Shown: positions 1 to 5,456 of the stretch, one piece after another | How positions within the stretch are numbered: position 1 is the stretch's first letter | How the letters are laid out: each line of letters opens with the position of its first letter | DNA from: Nocardioides sp. | GTDB taxonomy: Bacteria; Actinomycetota; Actinomycetes; Propionibacteriales; Nocardioidaceae | DNA: 6,273 nucleotides | Assembly: GCA_030145945.1 (NCBI GenBank) | Contig: JASLDK010000080.1 | Coordinates: 1 to 6,273 of the forward strand | Reading direction: 5' to 3' | Made by a program: the position numbers and the translations under genes | The notes under the pieces: model-generated | Told to the model about the DNA's origin: nothing | Databases searched by the model: none | Seen by the model: only the letters and a program-made list of their open reading frames with translations

Positions 1-24
1 GTGCTGGAGCCCGGCGCGAGCCAT
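1..24 (-). CDS. Possible start of a downstream gene (N-terminal 8 codons only; TetR-like N-terminus)
   Basis: On the minus strand an ATG at 24-22 opens a frame reading MARAGLQH to the window edge. Many actinobacterial TetR-family regulators begin with MARAGL followed by a helix leading into the HTH, so this could be the start of one. That resemblance is family knowledge applied to only eight residues. No clear Shine-Dalgarno precedes it (the bases before ATG read GACCGCTCC). A direct repeat at 28-60 lies immediately upstream, as an autoregulatory operator might. It begins 44 nt after the stop of the PH-domain gene and in the same direction. It could equally be chance. Confidence 0.25.
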
Positions 25-27
25 GGA

Positions 28-60
28 GCGGTCTGGGGAATCCGCGCGGTCTAGGGAATC
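28..60. repeat. Two-copy direct repeat, 15-nt unit, 18-nt period
   Basis: On the plus strand GCGGTCTGGGGAATC (28-42) is followed by GCGGTCTAGGGAATC (46-60). The copies match at 14 of 15 bases, differing only at 35 versus 53. They lie in the short gap between the PH-domain gene stop (69) and a possible downstream ATG (24). An 8-bp palindrome, CCGCGCGG, sits at 42-49 across the junction. The placement fits a tandem protein-binding site in front of the next gene, but no function is shown. Confidence 0.6.
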
Positions 61-68
61 GGACTGGC

Positions 69-530
69 TCAGCCGTGGCGGGCGGCGTACAAGGCACGTA
101 GCTCGCGGACCGCCGTCGCCGTGCGGGCGCCGTCGGACGCCTGGATGCCGACCATCGACACCCGGACGTCGTCACCGAGGTCCAGGTGCGGCCACGGGGC
201 ACCCTGCGGGAACCGGACCGCAACGATCTCCGACCAGGCGAAGTGTCGGGTCCGATAGCCGTTGACGACGTCCAGGCCGTCCTCGCTCGCCACGACCCGC
301 GATCGGGCGAGCGCGTTGAGCAGGGCGATCCCGAGCAGGATGAACCCGACCACCGTTGCTCGCTCGAACACGTTGACCGCAGCCTTGGTCTGGTCGTCGA
401 AGTTGATCCACAGCCAGGCGAAGGCTCCGACCAGGATGATCGCGAACACCGCGGCCGCTATCCGAGGACCGAGCGGCCGCCACGTGCGCGGCAGCGGTGG
501 CAACGCGGTCGGCTGCGCAGGATCGGGCAT
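69..530 (-). CDS. Small membrane-anchored PH-domain protein
   Basis: This 153-residue protein has a proline-rich N-terminus, two hydrophobic helices (about residues 24-43 and 59-76) joined by a short polar loop, and then a soluble C-terminal domain (about 77-148). That domain contains the pattern SEDGLDVVNGYRTRHFAWSE followed by short beta-type segments. The layout is that of the actinobacterial bacterial-PH (bPH6-like) family, for example the membrane protein encoded after ribH in Mycobacterium tuberculosis. Biochemical function is unknown; the PH-like domain would face the cytoplasm if the N-terminus is inside. The ATG lies 2 nt after the hisG stop with no strong SD, so translation is probably coupled to hisG. 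The family call comes from architecture and context, not a search. Confidence 0.8.
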   Translation of the reverse strand: MPDPAQPTALPPLPRTWRPLGPRIAAAVFAIILVGAFAWLWINFDDQTKAAVNVFERATVVGFILLGIALLNALARSRVVASEDGLDVVNGYRTRHFAWSEIVAVRFPQGAPWPHLDLGDDVRVSMVGIQASDGARTATAVRELRALYAARHG

Positions 531-532
531 CG

Positions 533-1375
533 TCAGAGCCGGCAGGCGTGGATGTCAGTCGTCAGGATGGCCCGTCCACCGAGGGCGAACAGTTCGTCCA
601 TCACCCGCTGGGCACTGTCGCGCTTGACCATCGCGCGGACCGCGACCCAGCCTTCTCGATGAAGCGGGCTGACGGTGGGGCTCTCCATGCCGGGCGTGAG
701 GGCGATGGCCTGCTCGACCTTCTCGGCGCGGATGTCGTAGTCCATCATCACGTAGGCCCGGGCCACGAGCACGCCCTGCAGGCGGCGCATGAACACCTCG
801 AGGGCGCTCGGATCGGCGTCCTGACGGGTGATGACGACGGCCTCGGACTCGAGGATCACGTCACCGAACACCTCGAGACCGGCATTGCGCAGAGTGCTGC
901 CGGTCTCCACCACGTCAGCGATCACGTCGGCGACGCCGAGCTGGATGCTGGTCTCCACCGCCCCGTCGAGCCGGACCACGCTCGCCTCGACGCCCTGCTC
1001 GGCGAGGTGGCGACGGACCACGCCGTCGTACGACGTCGCGATCCGCAGGCCCGCGAGATCGGCGACCGACGTGGCAGTGCCGGGACGGGCGGCGAAGCGG
1101 AACTTGGAGCGACCGAAACCGAGTTGGAGGGACTCGATGGCGGTGCTGTCGGAGTCGAGGAGCAGATCGCGACCGGTGATGCCGGCATCGAGGGTGCCCT
1201 CACCCACGTACAGTGCGATGTCGCGCGGACGCAGGTAGAAGAACTCGACCTCGTTGTCCGGGTCGATCTTGGTGAGCTGCTTCGACTCCGAGCGCTGGGC
1301 ATAGCCGGCTTCGCGGAGCATGCCCGAGGCAGCCTCGGAGAGTGCCCCCTTGTTGGGGACGGCGATCTTCAACAT
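533..1375 (-). CDS. hisG: ATP phosphoribosyltransferase, long form (HisG)
   Basis: HisG catalyses the first step of histidine synthesis: ATP + PRPP to phosphoribosyl-ATP + PPi. The protein is 280 residues, the long form, which has its own regulatory domain and needs no HisZ. It starts MLKIAVPNKG, typical of the family. Residues 141-162 fit the HisG signature (E-x5-G, then A-x2-I-x-D-V-x2-T-G-x-T-L) that contributes to PRPP binding. The C-terminal segment from about 205, with ALTPGMESPTVSPL and WVAVRAMV, matches the ACT-like histidine-binding domain, so feedback inhibition by histidine is expected. An upstream in-frame ATG at 1429 would add 18 atypical residues inside hisE. I chose 1375 because of the canonical N-terminus and a GAGGAT SD-like sequence before it. 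The start lies 10 nt after the hisE stop. Confidence 0.97.
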   Translation of the reverse strand: MLKIAVPNKGALSEAASGMLREAGYAQRSESKQLTKIDPDNEVEFFYLRPRDIALYVGEGTLDAGITGRDLLLDSDSTAIESLQLGFGRSKFRFAARPGTATSVADLAGLRIATSYDGVVRRHLAEQGVEASVVRLDGAVETSIQLGVADVIADVVETGSTLRNAGLEVFGDVILESEAVVITRQDADPSALEVFMRRLQGVLVARAYVMMDYDIRAEKVEQAIALTPGMESPTVSPLHREGWVAVRAMVKRDSAQRVMDELFALGGRAILTTDIHACRL

Positions 1376-1385
1376 GTCTGAATCC

Positions 1386-1649
1386 TCAGAGGTGGGTGTA
1401 GACGTCCTCGAGCGAGAGCCCGCTCGCAATCATCAGGACCTGGGCGTGGTAGAGCAGCTGGCTGATCTCCAGTGCGGTCGCGTCCCGGCCCTCATGCTCG
1501 GCGGCCATCCAGGACTCAGCGGCCTCCTCGATCAGCTTCTTGCCGATCGCATGGACACCGGCGTCGAGCTGTCGGACAGTGCCCGACCCCTCGGGCCGCG
1601 TGCGTGCCTTGTCACTGAGCTCTGCGAACAGCTCGTCGAACGTCTTCAC
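1386..1649 (-). CDS. hisE: Phosphoribosyl-ATP pyrophosphatase (HisE)
   Basis: HisE hydrolyses phosphoribosyl-ATP to phosphoribosyl-AMP + PPi, the second step of histidine synthesis, directly using the HisG product. At 87 residues it is the usual size of a stand-alone, all-helical HisE of the MazG-like superfamily. The acidic helix KKLIEEAAESWMAA (Glu41, Glu42, Glu45) and the later EISQLLYHAQVLM (Glu61) correspond to the metal-binding helices. The second has S/Q where many families have Asp, which I recall as the actinobacterial version. The start is GTG at 1649; an in-frame TGA at 1658-1656 excludes any earlier start. No good SD is visible, so translation may depend on ribosomes finishing ribH 45 nt upstream. 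hisG follows after 10 nt. Confidence 0.95.
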   Translation of the reverse strand: MKTFDELFAELSDKARTRPEGSGTVRQLDAGVHAIGKKLIEEAAESWMAAEHEGRDATALEISQLLYHAQVLMIASGLSLEDVYTHL

Positions 1650-1694
1650 GGAAGGTCAGCCTACGGCGTGCGGATGGGCCGACCTTCGGCGGTC

Positions 1695-2183
1695 TCAGCC
1701 CGCGTAGCCGCGGCTGCGGATCTTCTTCAGCGTCGCTGCCGTCTGCAGCGCTGCGGCCGCGGCCTCATAGCCCTTGTCCTCGTGCGAACCCTCGATGCCC
1801 GCACGGTCCAGCGCCTGCTGCTCGTTGTCGCACGTGAGGACGCCGAACCCGCTGGGAGTGTGGTGGTCGAGCTAGACCCGGGTGGTCCCGTCGGTGGCGG
1901 CGTTGCAGACATAGTCGAAGTGCGGCGTACCGCCCCGGATGACGACACCGAGCGCGATGACGGCGTCGTATGACGGGGCCAGGGCGTCGGCGGTCACCGG
2001 CAGCTCGAAGACACCGGGGACTCGCACCACGACAGGGGCTTCGAGCTTGTGGTCGGCGAACGCCCGCTGGGCGCCGGCGATCAGCCCGTCCATGACGACG
2101 TTGTGCCAGCTGGCGGCGACGACGGCCACGCGCAGGTCGTGGCAGTCGATGGGCGCGATCTCGGGGGCACCGTGTCCGGCCAT
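1695..2183 (-). pseudogene. ribH: 6,7-dimethyl-8-ribityllumazine synthase (RibH), interrupted by an in-frame TAG
   Basis: RibH condenses 5-amino-6-ribitylaminouracil with dihydroxybutanone phosphate to make lumazine, the penultimate riboflavin step. Family features are clear: AASWHN near 23-28, PGVFELP (56-62), and IRGGTPHFDYV (82-92) with the catalytic His88. Codon 104 is TAG (1874-1872), giving a 103-residue product. The same frame continues without further damage: LDHHTPSGFGVLTCDNEQQ, then ALDRAG with Arg127, EDKG with Lys137, and an end at TGA (1697-1695). Total length would be 162 positions, normal for RibH. The lost 58 residues include the phosphate-binding Arg and the active-site Lys plus the last helices, so the short form should not work. 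The tail has no in-frame ATG, GTG or TTG, so reinitiation cannot supply it. CAG (Gln), TCG (Ser) and other sense codons are one base away. Start: ATG at 2183 after AAGGAG, 1 nt past the ribBA stop. Confidence 0.93.
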
Positions 2184-2184
2184 G

Positions 2185-3441
2185 TCAGTTGGCTCCTTCG
2201 AGGTCCGTGGAGAGATCGAGTTCGAGGCCCGGCAGGTCGTGACCCATCCGGTCGCGTTTGGTCTGCAGGTAAGCGAGATTGTGGTCGTTGGGGTGCGGAG
2301 TCAGTTGCACTCGCTCGGTCACCTTGATGCCGTAGTCCTCCAGCGAGGTGACCTTGTCCGGGTTGTTGGTGAGCAACCGGACCTGGCCGATGCCCAAGTC
2401 CTTGAGGATCTGGCTTGCGGCGCCATAGTGACGGGCGTCGGCAGGCAGGCCGAGGTCAAGATTGGCATCGACCGTGTCGCGACCACCGTCCTGCAGCTGA
2501 TAGGCCTGCAGCTTGGCAACCAGCCCGATCCCCCGGCCCTCGTGGCCGCGCAGGTAGACGACGACACCGCTGCCCTCGTCCACAATCCGCTCCATCGCCT
2601 CGCCGAGCTGCGGGCCGCAGTCGCACCGACTCGAGCCGAACACGTCACCGGTCAGGCACTCGGAGTGGACCCTGGTCAGCACCGGGCCGGCGCCGCCGAT
2701 CGTCGCGGGATCGCCGTAGACAAGGGCGATGTGCTCACTGCCGTCGACGGTGATCGTGTAGCCCACGGCCGTGAAGTCGCCATGGCTCGTGGGCAGCCGG
2801 GTCTCGGCCTCGCGCACCACGTGGTTCTCCACGCGTCGGCGGTAGCGGACCAGGTCCTCGATGGAGATCATCGCCAGGCCGTGCTCGTCGGCGAACTCCC
2901 GCAACTCGGGGGCGCGCTTCATGGTGCCGTCGTCGTTGGTGACCTCGACGAGGACACCGACGGGGGTGAGTCCCGCGAGACGACACAGGTCGACCGCCGA
3001 CTCGGTGTGGCCACGGCGGATCAGGACGCCGCCCTCGCGATAGCGCAGCGGGAACACATGGCCCGGGCGGGTCAGCTCCCACGGCTCCGTTGCCGAATCG
3101 GCGAGGGTGCGCACGGTGCGGGCGCGGTCGGCGGCCGAGATGCCCGTCGTCGTACCGTCCCGAGCATCGACGGAGATCGTGTACGCCGTGCGGTAGGCGT
3201 CCTTGTTGTGCGGGGTCATCAGCGGAATCTCGAGCCGGTCGAGCATCTCGCCAGGCATCGGCGCGCAGATGACACCGCTGGAGTAGCGAATCGTGAAGGC
3301 CATCAACTCCGGTGTCGCCTTGCTGGCAGCGAAGATGATGTCGCCCTCGTTCTCGCGGTCCTCGTCGTCGACGACGATGACGGCCTTGCCGGCGGCGATG
3401 TCGGCGACGGCGCGCTCGACGCTGTCCAGACGAACGGACAT
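2185..3441 (-). CDS. ribBA: Bifunctional DHBP synthase / GTP cyclohydrolase II (RibBA)
   Basis: This 418-residue protein supplies both precursors of riboflavin. The N-terminal RibB domain (about 1-205) makes 3,4-dihydroxy-2-butanone 4-phosphate from ribulose 5-phosphate. It shows the metal-binding loop DDEDRENEGD (25-34), SSGVICAPM with a Cys at 59, DGTTTGISA, and RPGHVFPL...RRGHTESAVDL. The C-terminal RibA domain (about 210-405) opens GTP. It shows the zinc cysteines 262, 273 and 275 in SECLTGDVFGSSRCDCG, then YLRGHEGRGIGL (296-307), DTVDANLDLG (322-331) and LLTNNPDKV (356-364). No key residue appears to be missing. The frame stays open further upstream inside ribE, but ATG 3441 gives the family N-terminus and has AAGGAG 7 nt before it. 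It sits 1 nt after ribE and 1 nt before ribH. Confidence 0.98.
   Translation of the reverse strand: MSVRLDSVERAVADIAAGKAVIVVDDEDRENEGDIIFAASKATPELMAFTIRYSSGVICAPMPGEMLDRLEIPLMTPHNKDAYRTAYTISVDARDGTTTGISAADRARTVRTLADSATEPWELTRPGHVFPLRYREGGVLIRRGHTESAVDLCRLAGLTPVGVLVEVTNDDGTMKRAPELREFADEHGLAMISIEDLVRYRRRVENHVVREAETRLPTSHGDFTAVGYTITVDGSEHIALVYGDPATIGGAGPVLTRVHSECLTGDVFGSSRCDCGPQLGEAMERIVDEGSGVVVYLRGHEGRGIGLVAKLQAYQLQDGGRDTVDANLDLGLPADARHYGAASQILKDLGIGQVRLLTNNPDKVTSLEDYGIKVTERVQLTPHPNDHNLAYLQTKRDRMGHDLPGLELDLSTDLEGAN
2193..2198 (-). promoter_or_regulatory. Ribosome binding site of ribH, within the ribBA 3' end
   Basis: AAGGAG lies 9 nt before the ribH ATG and within the last ribBA codons (GAA GGA GCC AAC TGA). 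The ribBA stop and ribH start are joined as TGACATG. Translation initiation of ribH is therefore intact despite the later nonsense codon. Confidence 0.8.
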
Positions 3442-3442
3442 G

Positions 3443-4048
3443 TCAGTTCTCCTTGCTGGTGTAGGCACGAACCAATTTCTCGACGTGCTTGGCGATGACG
3501 TCGACCTCGAGATTGACCCGGTCGCCGACGGCTCGGAAGCCGAGCGTGGTGCGGGCGAGGGTCTCGGGGATGAGGCTGACGGTGAAGGTGGTGTCGCCGG
3601 CCGCGACAACGGTGAGGGAGGTGCCGTCGACGGTGATCGAACCCTTGTCGACCAGGTAGCGGCCGAGGTCGGCGGGCATCTTGATCTCGACGACCTCCCA
3701 GTGCTCACTGGGTGTGCGGGAGACGACCTCGCCGACGGCGTCGACGTGACCCTGCACGACGTGGCCGCCGAGCCGCTTCTGCGCCGTCACGGCCCGTTCG
3801 AGGTTGACCCGGTCGCCGACCGCCAGATCGCCGACCGTCGTCTTTGCGAGCGTCTCGGCCATCACGTCGGCGGTCCAGGTGGTGTCGGTGCGTTCGGCAA
3901 CGGTCAGGCAGCAGCCGTTGACGGCGATCGAATCGCCGAGGCCTGCGTCGGAGAGCGTGAGGTCCGAGGCGATGGTGAGACGGATCGCGTCACCCTGGTC
4001 CTCGATCGACTCGATGGTGCCGAACTCCTCGACAATGCCGGTGAACAC
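3443..4048 (-). CDS. ribE: Riboflavin synthase alpha chain (RibE/RibC type)
   Basis: Riboflavin synthase dismutates two molecules of 6,7-dimethyl-8-ribityllumazine into riboflavin and the pyrimidinedione, the last step of the pathway. The protein is 201 residues, with the family's duplicated lumazine-binding domain. Domain 1 begins MFTGIVEEFG and has NGCCLTV (44-50), GDRVNLERAV and GGHVVQGHVD (94-103). Domain 2 covers about 100-190 and repeats the pattern with DGTSLTV (141-147) and GDRVNLEVD (175-183). The start is GTG at 4048, chosen because the family protein starts exactly at MFTGIVE and AAGGAG lies 7 nt upstream. An in-frame ATG at 4072 would add eight unlike residues overlapping ribD. 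Gap to ribD is 1 nt (TGACGTG) and to ribBA 1 nt (TGACATG). Confidence 0.97.
   Translation of the reverse strand: MFTGIVEEFGTIESIEDQGDAIRLTIASDLTLSDAGLGDSIAVNGCCLTVAERTDTTWTADVMAETLAKTTVGDLAVGDRVNLERAVTAQKRLGGHVVQGHVDAVGEVVSRTPSEHWEVVEIKMPADLGRYLVDKGSITVDGTSLTVVAAGDTTFTVSLIPETLARTTLGFRAVGDRVNLEVDVIAKHVEKLVRAYTSKEN
3449..3454 (-). promoter_or_regulatory. Ribosome binding site of ribBA, coded by the last ribE codons
   Basis: AAGGAG lies 7 nt before the ribBA ATG and is formed by the Lys-Glu codons of the ribE C-terminus (Lys-Glu-Asn-stop). It decides the start at 3441 over the longer open frame upstream. Confidence 0.85.
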
Positions 4049-4049
4049 G

Positions 4050-5138
4050 TCAGTTCTCCTTCTGGTCAGCAACTGCGGTGGTAGCGGTGGCAGCAGAGCC
4101 GGGCCGCATGATCATGCGGACGTTGGCCTCTGCTCCCTCGCCGACGACACTGGACTCGACGAGCTCGAGGTGCAACGCCTTGGCGATGGTGCGGATTCCG
4201 AGCTTGCCGACGGCCGATCGTCCGGCCCCCAGCAGCATGGGTGCGACGTAGGTGACGACCTCGTCGATGAGTCCTGCCTTGAGGAAGGCCGCGGCCAGGG
4301 TGGGGCCGCCCTCGAGGAAGACGTGGTGCCGGTCGTGGTCGGCATACAGGGTGCGCAGGGCGTCGGCTGGGTCGTGGGTGCGCAGGTGCACGGTGGGGGC
4401 GACGTCGTCGAAGACGCGCCGGTCCTCGGCGAGGTCGCGCTCTCCCATCACGACGCGCAACGGCTGGGTGCCGACGGGCTGGTCGTCGTCACCCCGCACG
4501 GTCAACTGCGGGTCGTCCACCTCGACGGTGTTGGTGCCGACCAGCATGGTGTCGCACAGCGCCCGGAGCAGGTGGGTGTCGCGGCGTGCAGCCACGGACG
4601 AGACCCAGCGGGACGTTCCGTCGCTCGCAGCGCTGCGTCCGTCGAGTGTGGTCGCGAACTTCCAGGTCACGAACGGGCGGCCGTGCGTGTGCGCGAACGT
4701 CCAGGCACGGTTGAGGTCGACAGCCTCGTCCTCGAGCAGTCCGGCGTCGACGTCGATGCCCGCCTCTCGCAACGTCTCCATCCCGCCTGCTGCTTGGGGG
4801 TTGGGATCGCGCTGGGCGATCACGACGCGCGCGACGCCCGCGGCGATGAGGGCCTGGGCGCACGGACCCGTGCGGCCGGTGTGGTTGCACGGTTCGAGTG
4901 TCACGACCGCGGTGGCGCCGCGGGCGCGGTCGGCCGCCACCTTCAACGCCTCGACCTCGGCGTGCGGGGTGCCGGCGCCGTGGTGGAAGCCCTCACCGAC
5001 GACGGTTCCGTCCGGGGCGAGCAGCACGCAGCCCACCCGCGGATTGGGATGCAGCGGCACCCCGGGCGTGGCTGCCAGCGCGAAGGCACGACGCATGGCG
5101 TCGTACTCCCTCGCGAAGCTCTCCGACGTGTCGGTCAA
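4050..5138 (-). CDS. ribD: Bifunctional pyrimidine deaminase / reductase (RibD)
   Basis: RibD carries out the second and third steps after GTP opening: zinc-dependent deamination of the pyrimidine, then NADPH-dependent reduction of the ribosyl side chain. Residues about 11-150 form the deaminase domain, with zinc ligands His59 in HAE (Glu61 the proton shuttle), Cys84 and Cys93 in EPCNHTGRTGPC. Residues about 155-345 form the reductase domain, with WKFATTLDGRSAASDG (159-174), LVGTNTVEVDDPQLTVR (199-215) and FLEGGPTLAAAFL (274-286). The length, 362 residues, is normal. I chose the TTG at 5138 because GAGAGG stands 7 nt before it and the first 14 residues look plausible. ATG 5096 (348 residues), with GAGGGAG 9 nt upstream, is a real alternative. 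A GTP-like longer frame to 5348 runs through the riboswitch and is rejected. Expression should be lowered by FMN through the leader. Confidence 0.95.
   Translation of the reverse strand: MTDTSESFAREYDAMRRAFALAATPGVPLHPNPRVGCVLLAPDGTVVGEGFHHGAGTPHAEVEALKVAADRARGATAVVTLEPCNHTGRTGPCAQALIAAGVARVVIAQRDPNPQAAGGMETLREAGIDVDAGLLEDEAVDLNRAWTFAHTHGRPFVTWKFATTLDGRSAASDGTSRWVSSVAARRDTHLLRALCDTMLVGTNTVEVDDPQLTVRGDDDQPVGTQPLRVVMGERDLAEDRRVFDDVAPTVHLRTHDPADALRTLYADHDRHHVFLEGGPTLAAAFLKAGLIDEVVTYVAPMLLGAGRSAVGKLGIRTIAKALHLELVESSVVGEGAEANVRMIMRPGSAATATTAVADQKEN
4056..4061 (-). promoter_or_regulatory. Ribosome binding site of ribE, coded by the last ribD codons
   Basis: AAGGAG lies 7 nt before the ribE GTG and is formed by the Lys-Glu codons of the ribD C-terminus (Lys-Glu-Asn-stop). 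It supports the GTG start at 4048. Confidence 0.85.
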
Positions 5139-5245
5139 CTGCTGGCCTCTCGTGTCCGTGTCGCGGACCCTGGGACTGCGGAGGCTTGCAGGACGTACGG
5201 CGGGCGGCCGCCGCTGACGCGGATCGGCTCGTTCGTCGGACGCTT
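5139..5245 (-). promoter_or_regulatory. ribD leader / probable riboswitch expression platform
   Basis: This stretch joins the FMN aptamer to ribD. The presumed SD, GAGAGG, is at 5151-5146. Just upstream GTCCG-CGACA-CGGAC can form a 5-bp hairpin (5168-5154). Further upstream GCCTC (5185-5181) is complementary to GAGGC (5149-5145), which overlaps the SD and would enclose that hairpin. No hairpin followed by a U-run is present, so control at the level of translation start is more likely than classic intrinsic termination. The GC-rich segment around 5204-5215 contains the palindrome GGCGGCCGCC. The pairing scheme is inference from complementarity. Confidence 0.5.
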
Positions 5246-5383
5246 GCGTGCACTTCCCATCCGGACTTTGACCGTCGGTCCAGGAATCGCACCTGGTCAA
5301 CCGATCACTGGCTGCGATCGGGTCGCGGACTTCTGGTTGCCCAGTCACCGCCGGCTCGGAGTTTCACCGACCCCAGAGCACGC
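5246..5383 (-). ncRNA. FMN riboswitch (RFN element)
   Basis: On the minus strand the conserved blocks of the RFN aptamer appear in order: CUCUGGGGUCGGUGAAA, CCGAGCCGGCGGUGA, AGUCCGCGACCCG, GGUUGACCAGGUG...UUCCUGGACCGACGGUCAAAG, and GUCCGGAUGGGA. P1 closes the element: GCGUGCUCU (5383-5375) pairs with AGUGCACGC (5254-5246) over nine positions with one U-U mismatch. The aptamer binds FMN and normally represses riboflavin genes, and ribD starts about 107 nt downstream. Boundaries are set by the ends of P1. The assignment rests on the conserved junction sequences and the operon context. Confidence 0.97.
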
Positions 5384-5390
5384 TTGCTCT
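5375..5390 (-). promoter_or_regulatory. Perfect hairpin overlapping the 5' strand of riboswitch P1
   Basis: AGAGCA-AGCG-UGCUCU forms a 6-bp perfect stem with a 4-nt loop at the 5' edge of the aptamer. Its 3' arm (5380-5375) is the same sequence that forms the inner part of P1, so the two structures exclude each other. It would form first during transcription. Confidence 0.5.
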
Positions 5391-5434
5391 TTGATCTCAT
5401 GTTCCCACAGAGCCGGTTCGACCGGGATGTGGGA

Positions 5435-5451
5435 CCGGTCACTGGGACCGG
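5435..5451 (-). terminator. Possible terminator hairpin after the thiolase gene
   Basis: CCGGTC-CCAGT-GACCGG forms a perfect 6-bp stem with a 5-nt loop, 28 nt after the thiolase stop. It lacks a U-tract, as do many actinobacterial terminators, so the terminator call is tentative. The stem can form on either strand. Confidence 0.35.
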
Positions 5452-5456
5452 GACGG

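Noticed and set aside
497..1381. Open frame on the plus strand opposite hisG (294 codons)
   Set aside because: It is a shadow of hisG in the complementary frame; HisG has full family motifs and this frame has none.
1678..1690. Small hairpin GCCGA-AGG-TCGGC between ribH and hisE as a terminator
   Set aside because: It has only 5 bp with a 3-nt loop, no U-run, and sits within a 45-nt gap in a co-directional gene set, so it is probably incidental.
1695..1871. Frameshift as the cause of the short ribH
   Set aside because: The reading frame is unchanged on both sides of the TAG, with family sequence directly adjoining, so a single-base substitution explains it without an insertion or deletion.
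1939..3498. Long open frame on the plus strand opposite ribBA and ribH (519 codons)
   Set aside because: It is the mirror of conserved RibBA codons, rich in Asp, Gly, Val and Arg, and lacks domain motifs or a plausible ribosome binding site.
5139..5348. N-terminal extension of ribD to an ATG at 5348
   Set aside because: The added 70 residues would be encoded by the FMN riboswitch and leader and look like translated RNA structure, with no resemblance to RibD.
5394..5421. Possible rib promoter on the minus strand: TCGAAC (5421-5416), 16 nt, TGAGAT (5399-5394)
   Set aside because: Each box matches only three of six consensus positions, so it is not better than chance. A promoter is expected nearby but cannot be placed from sequence alone.
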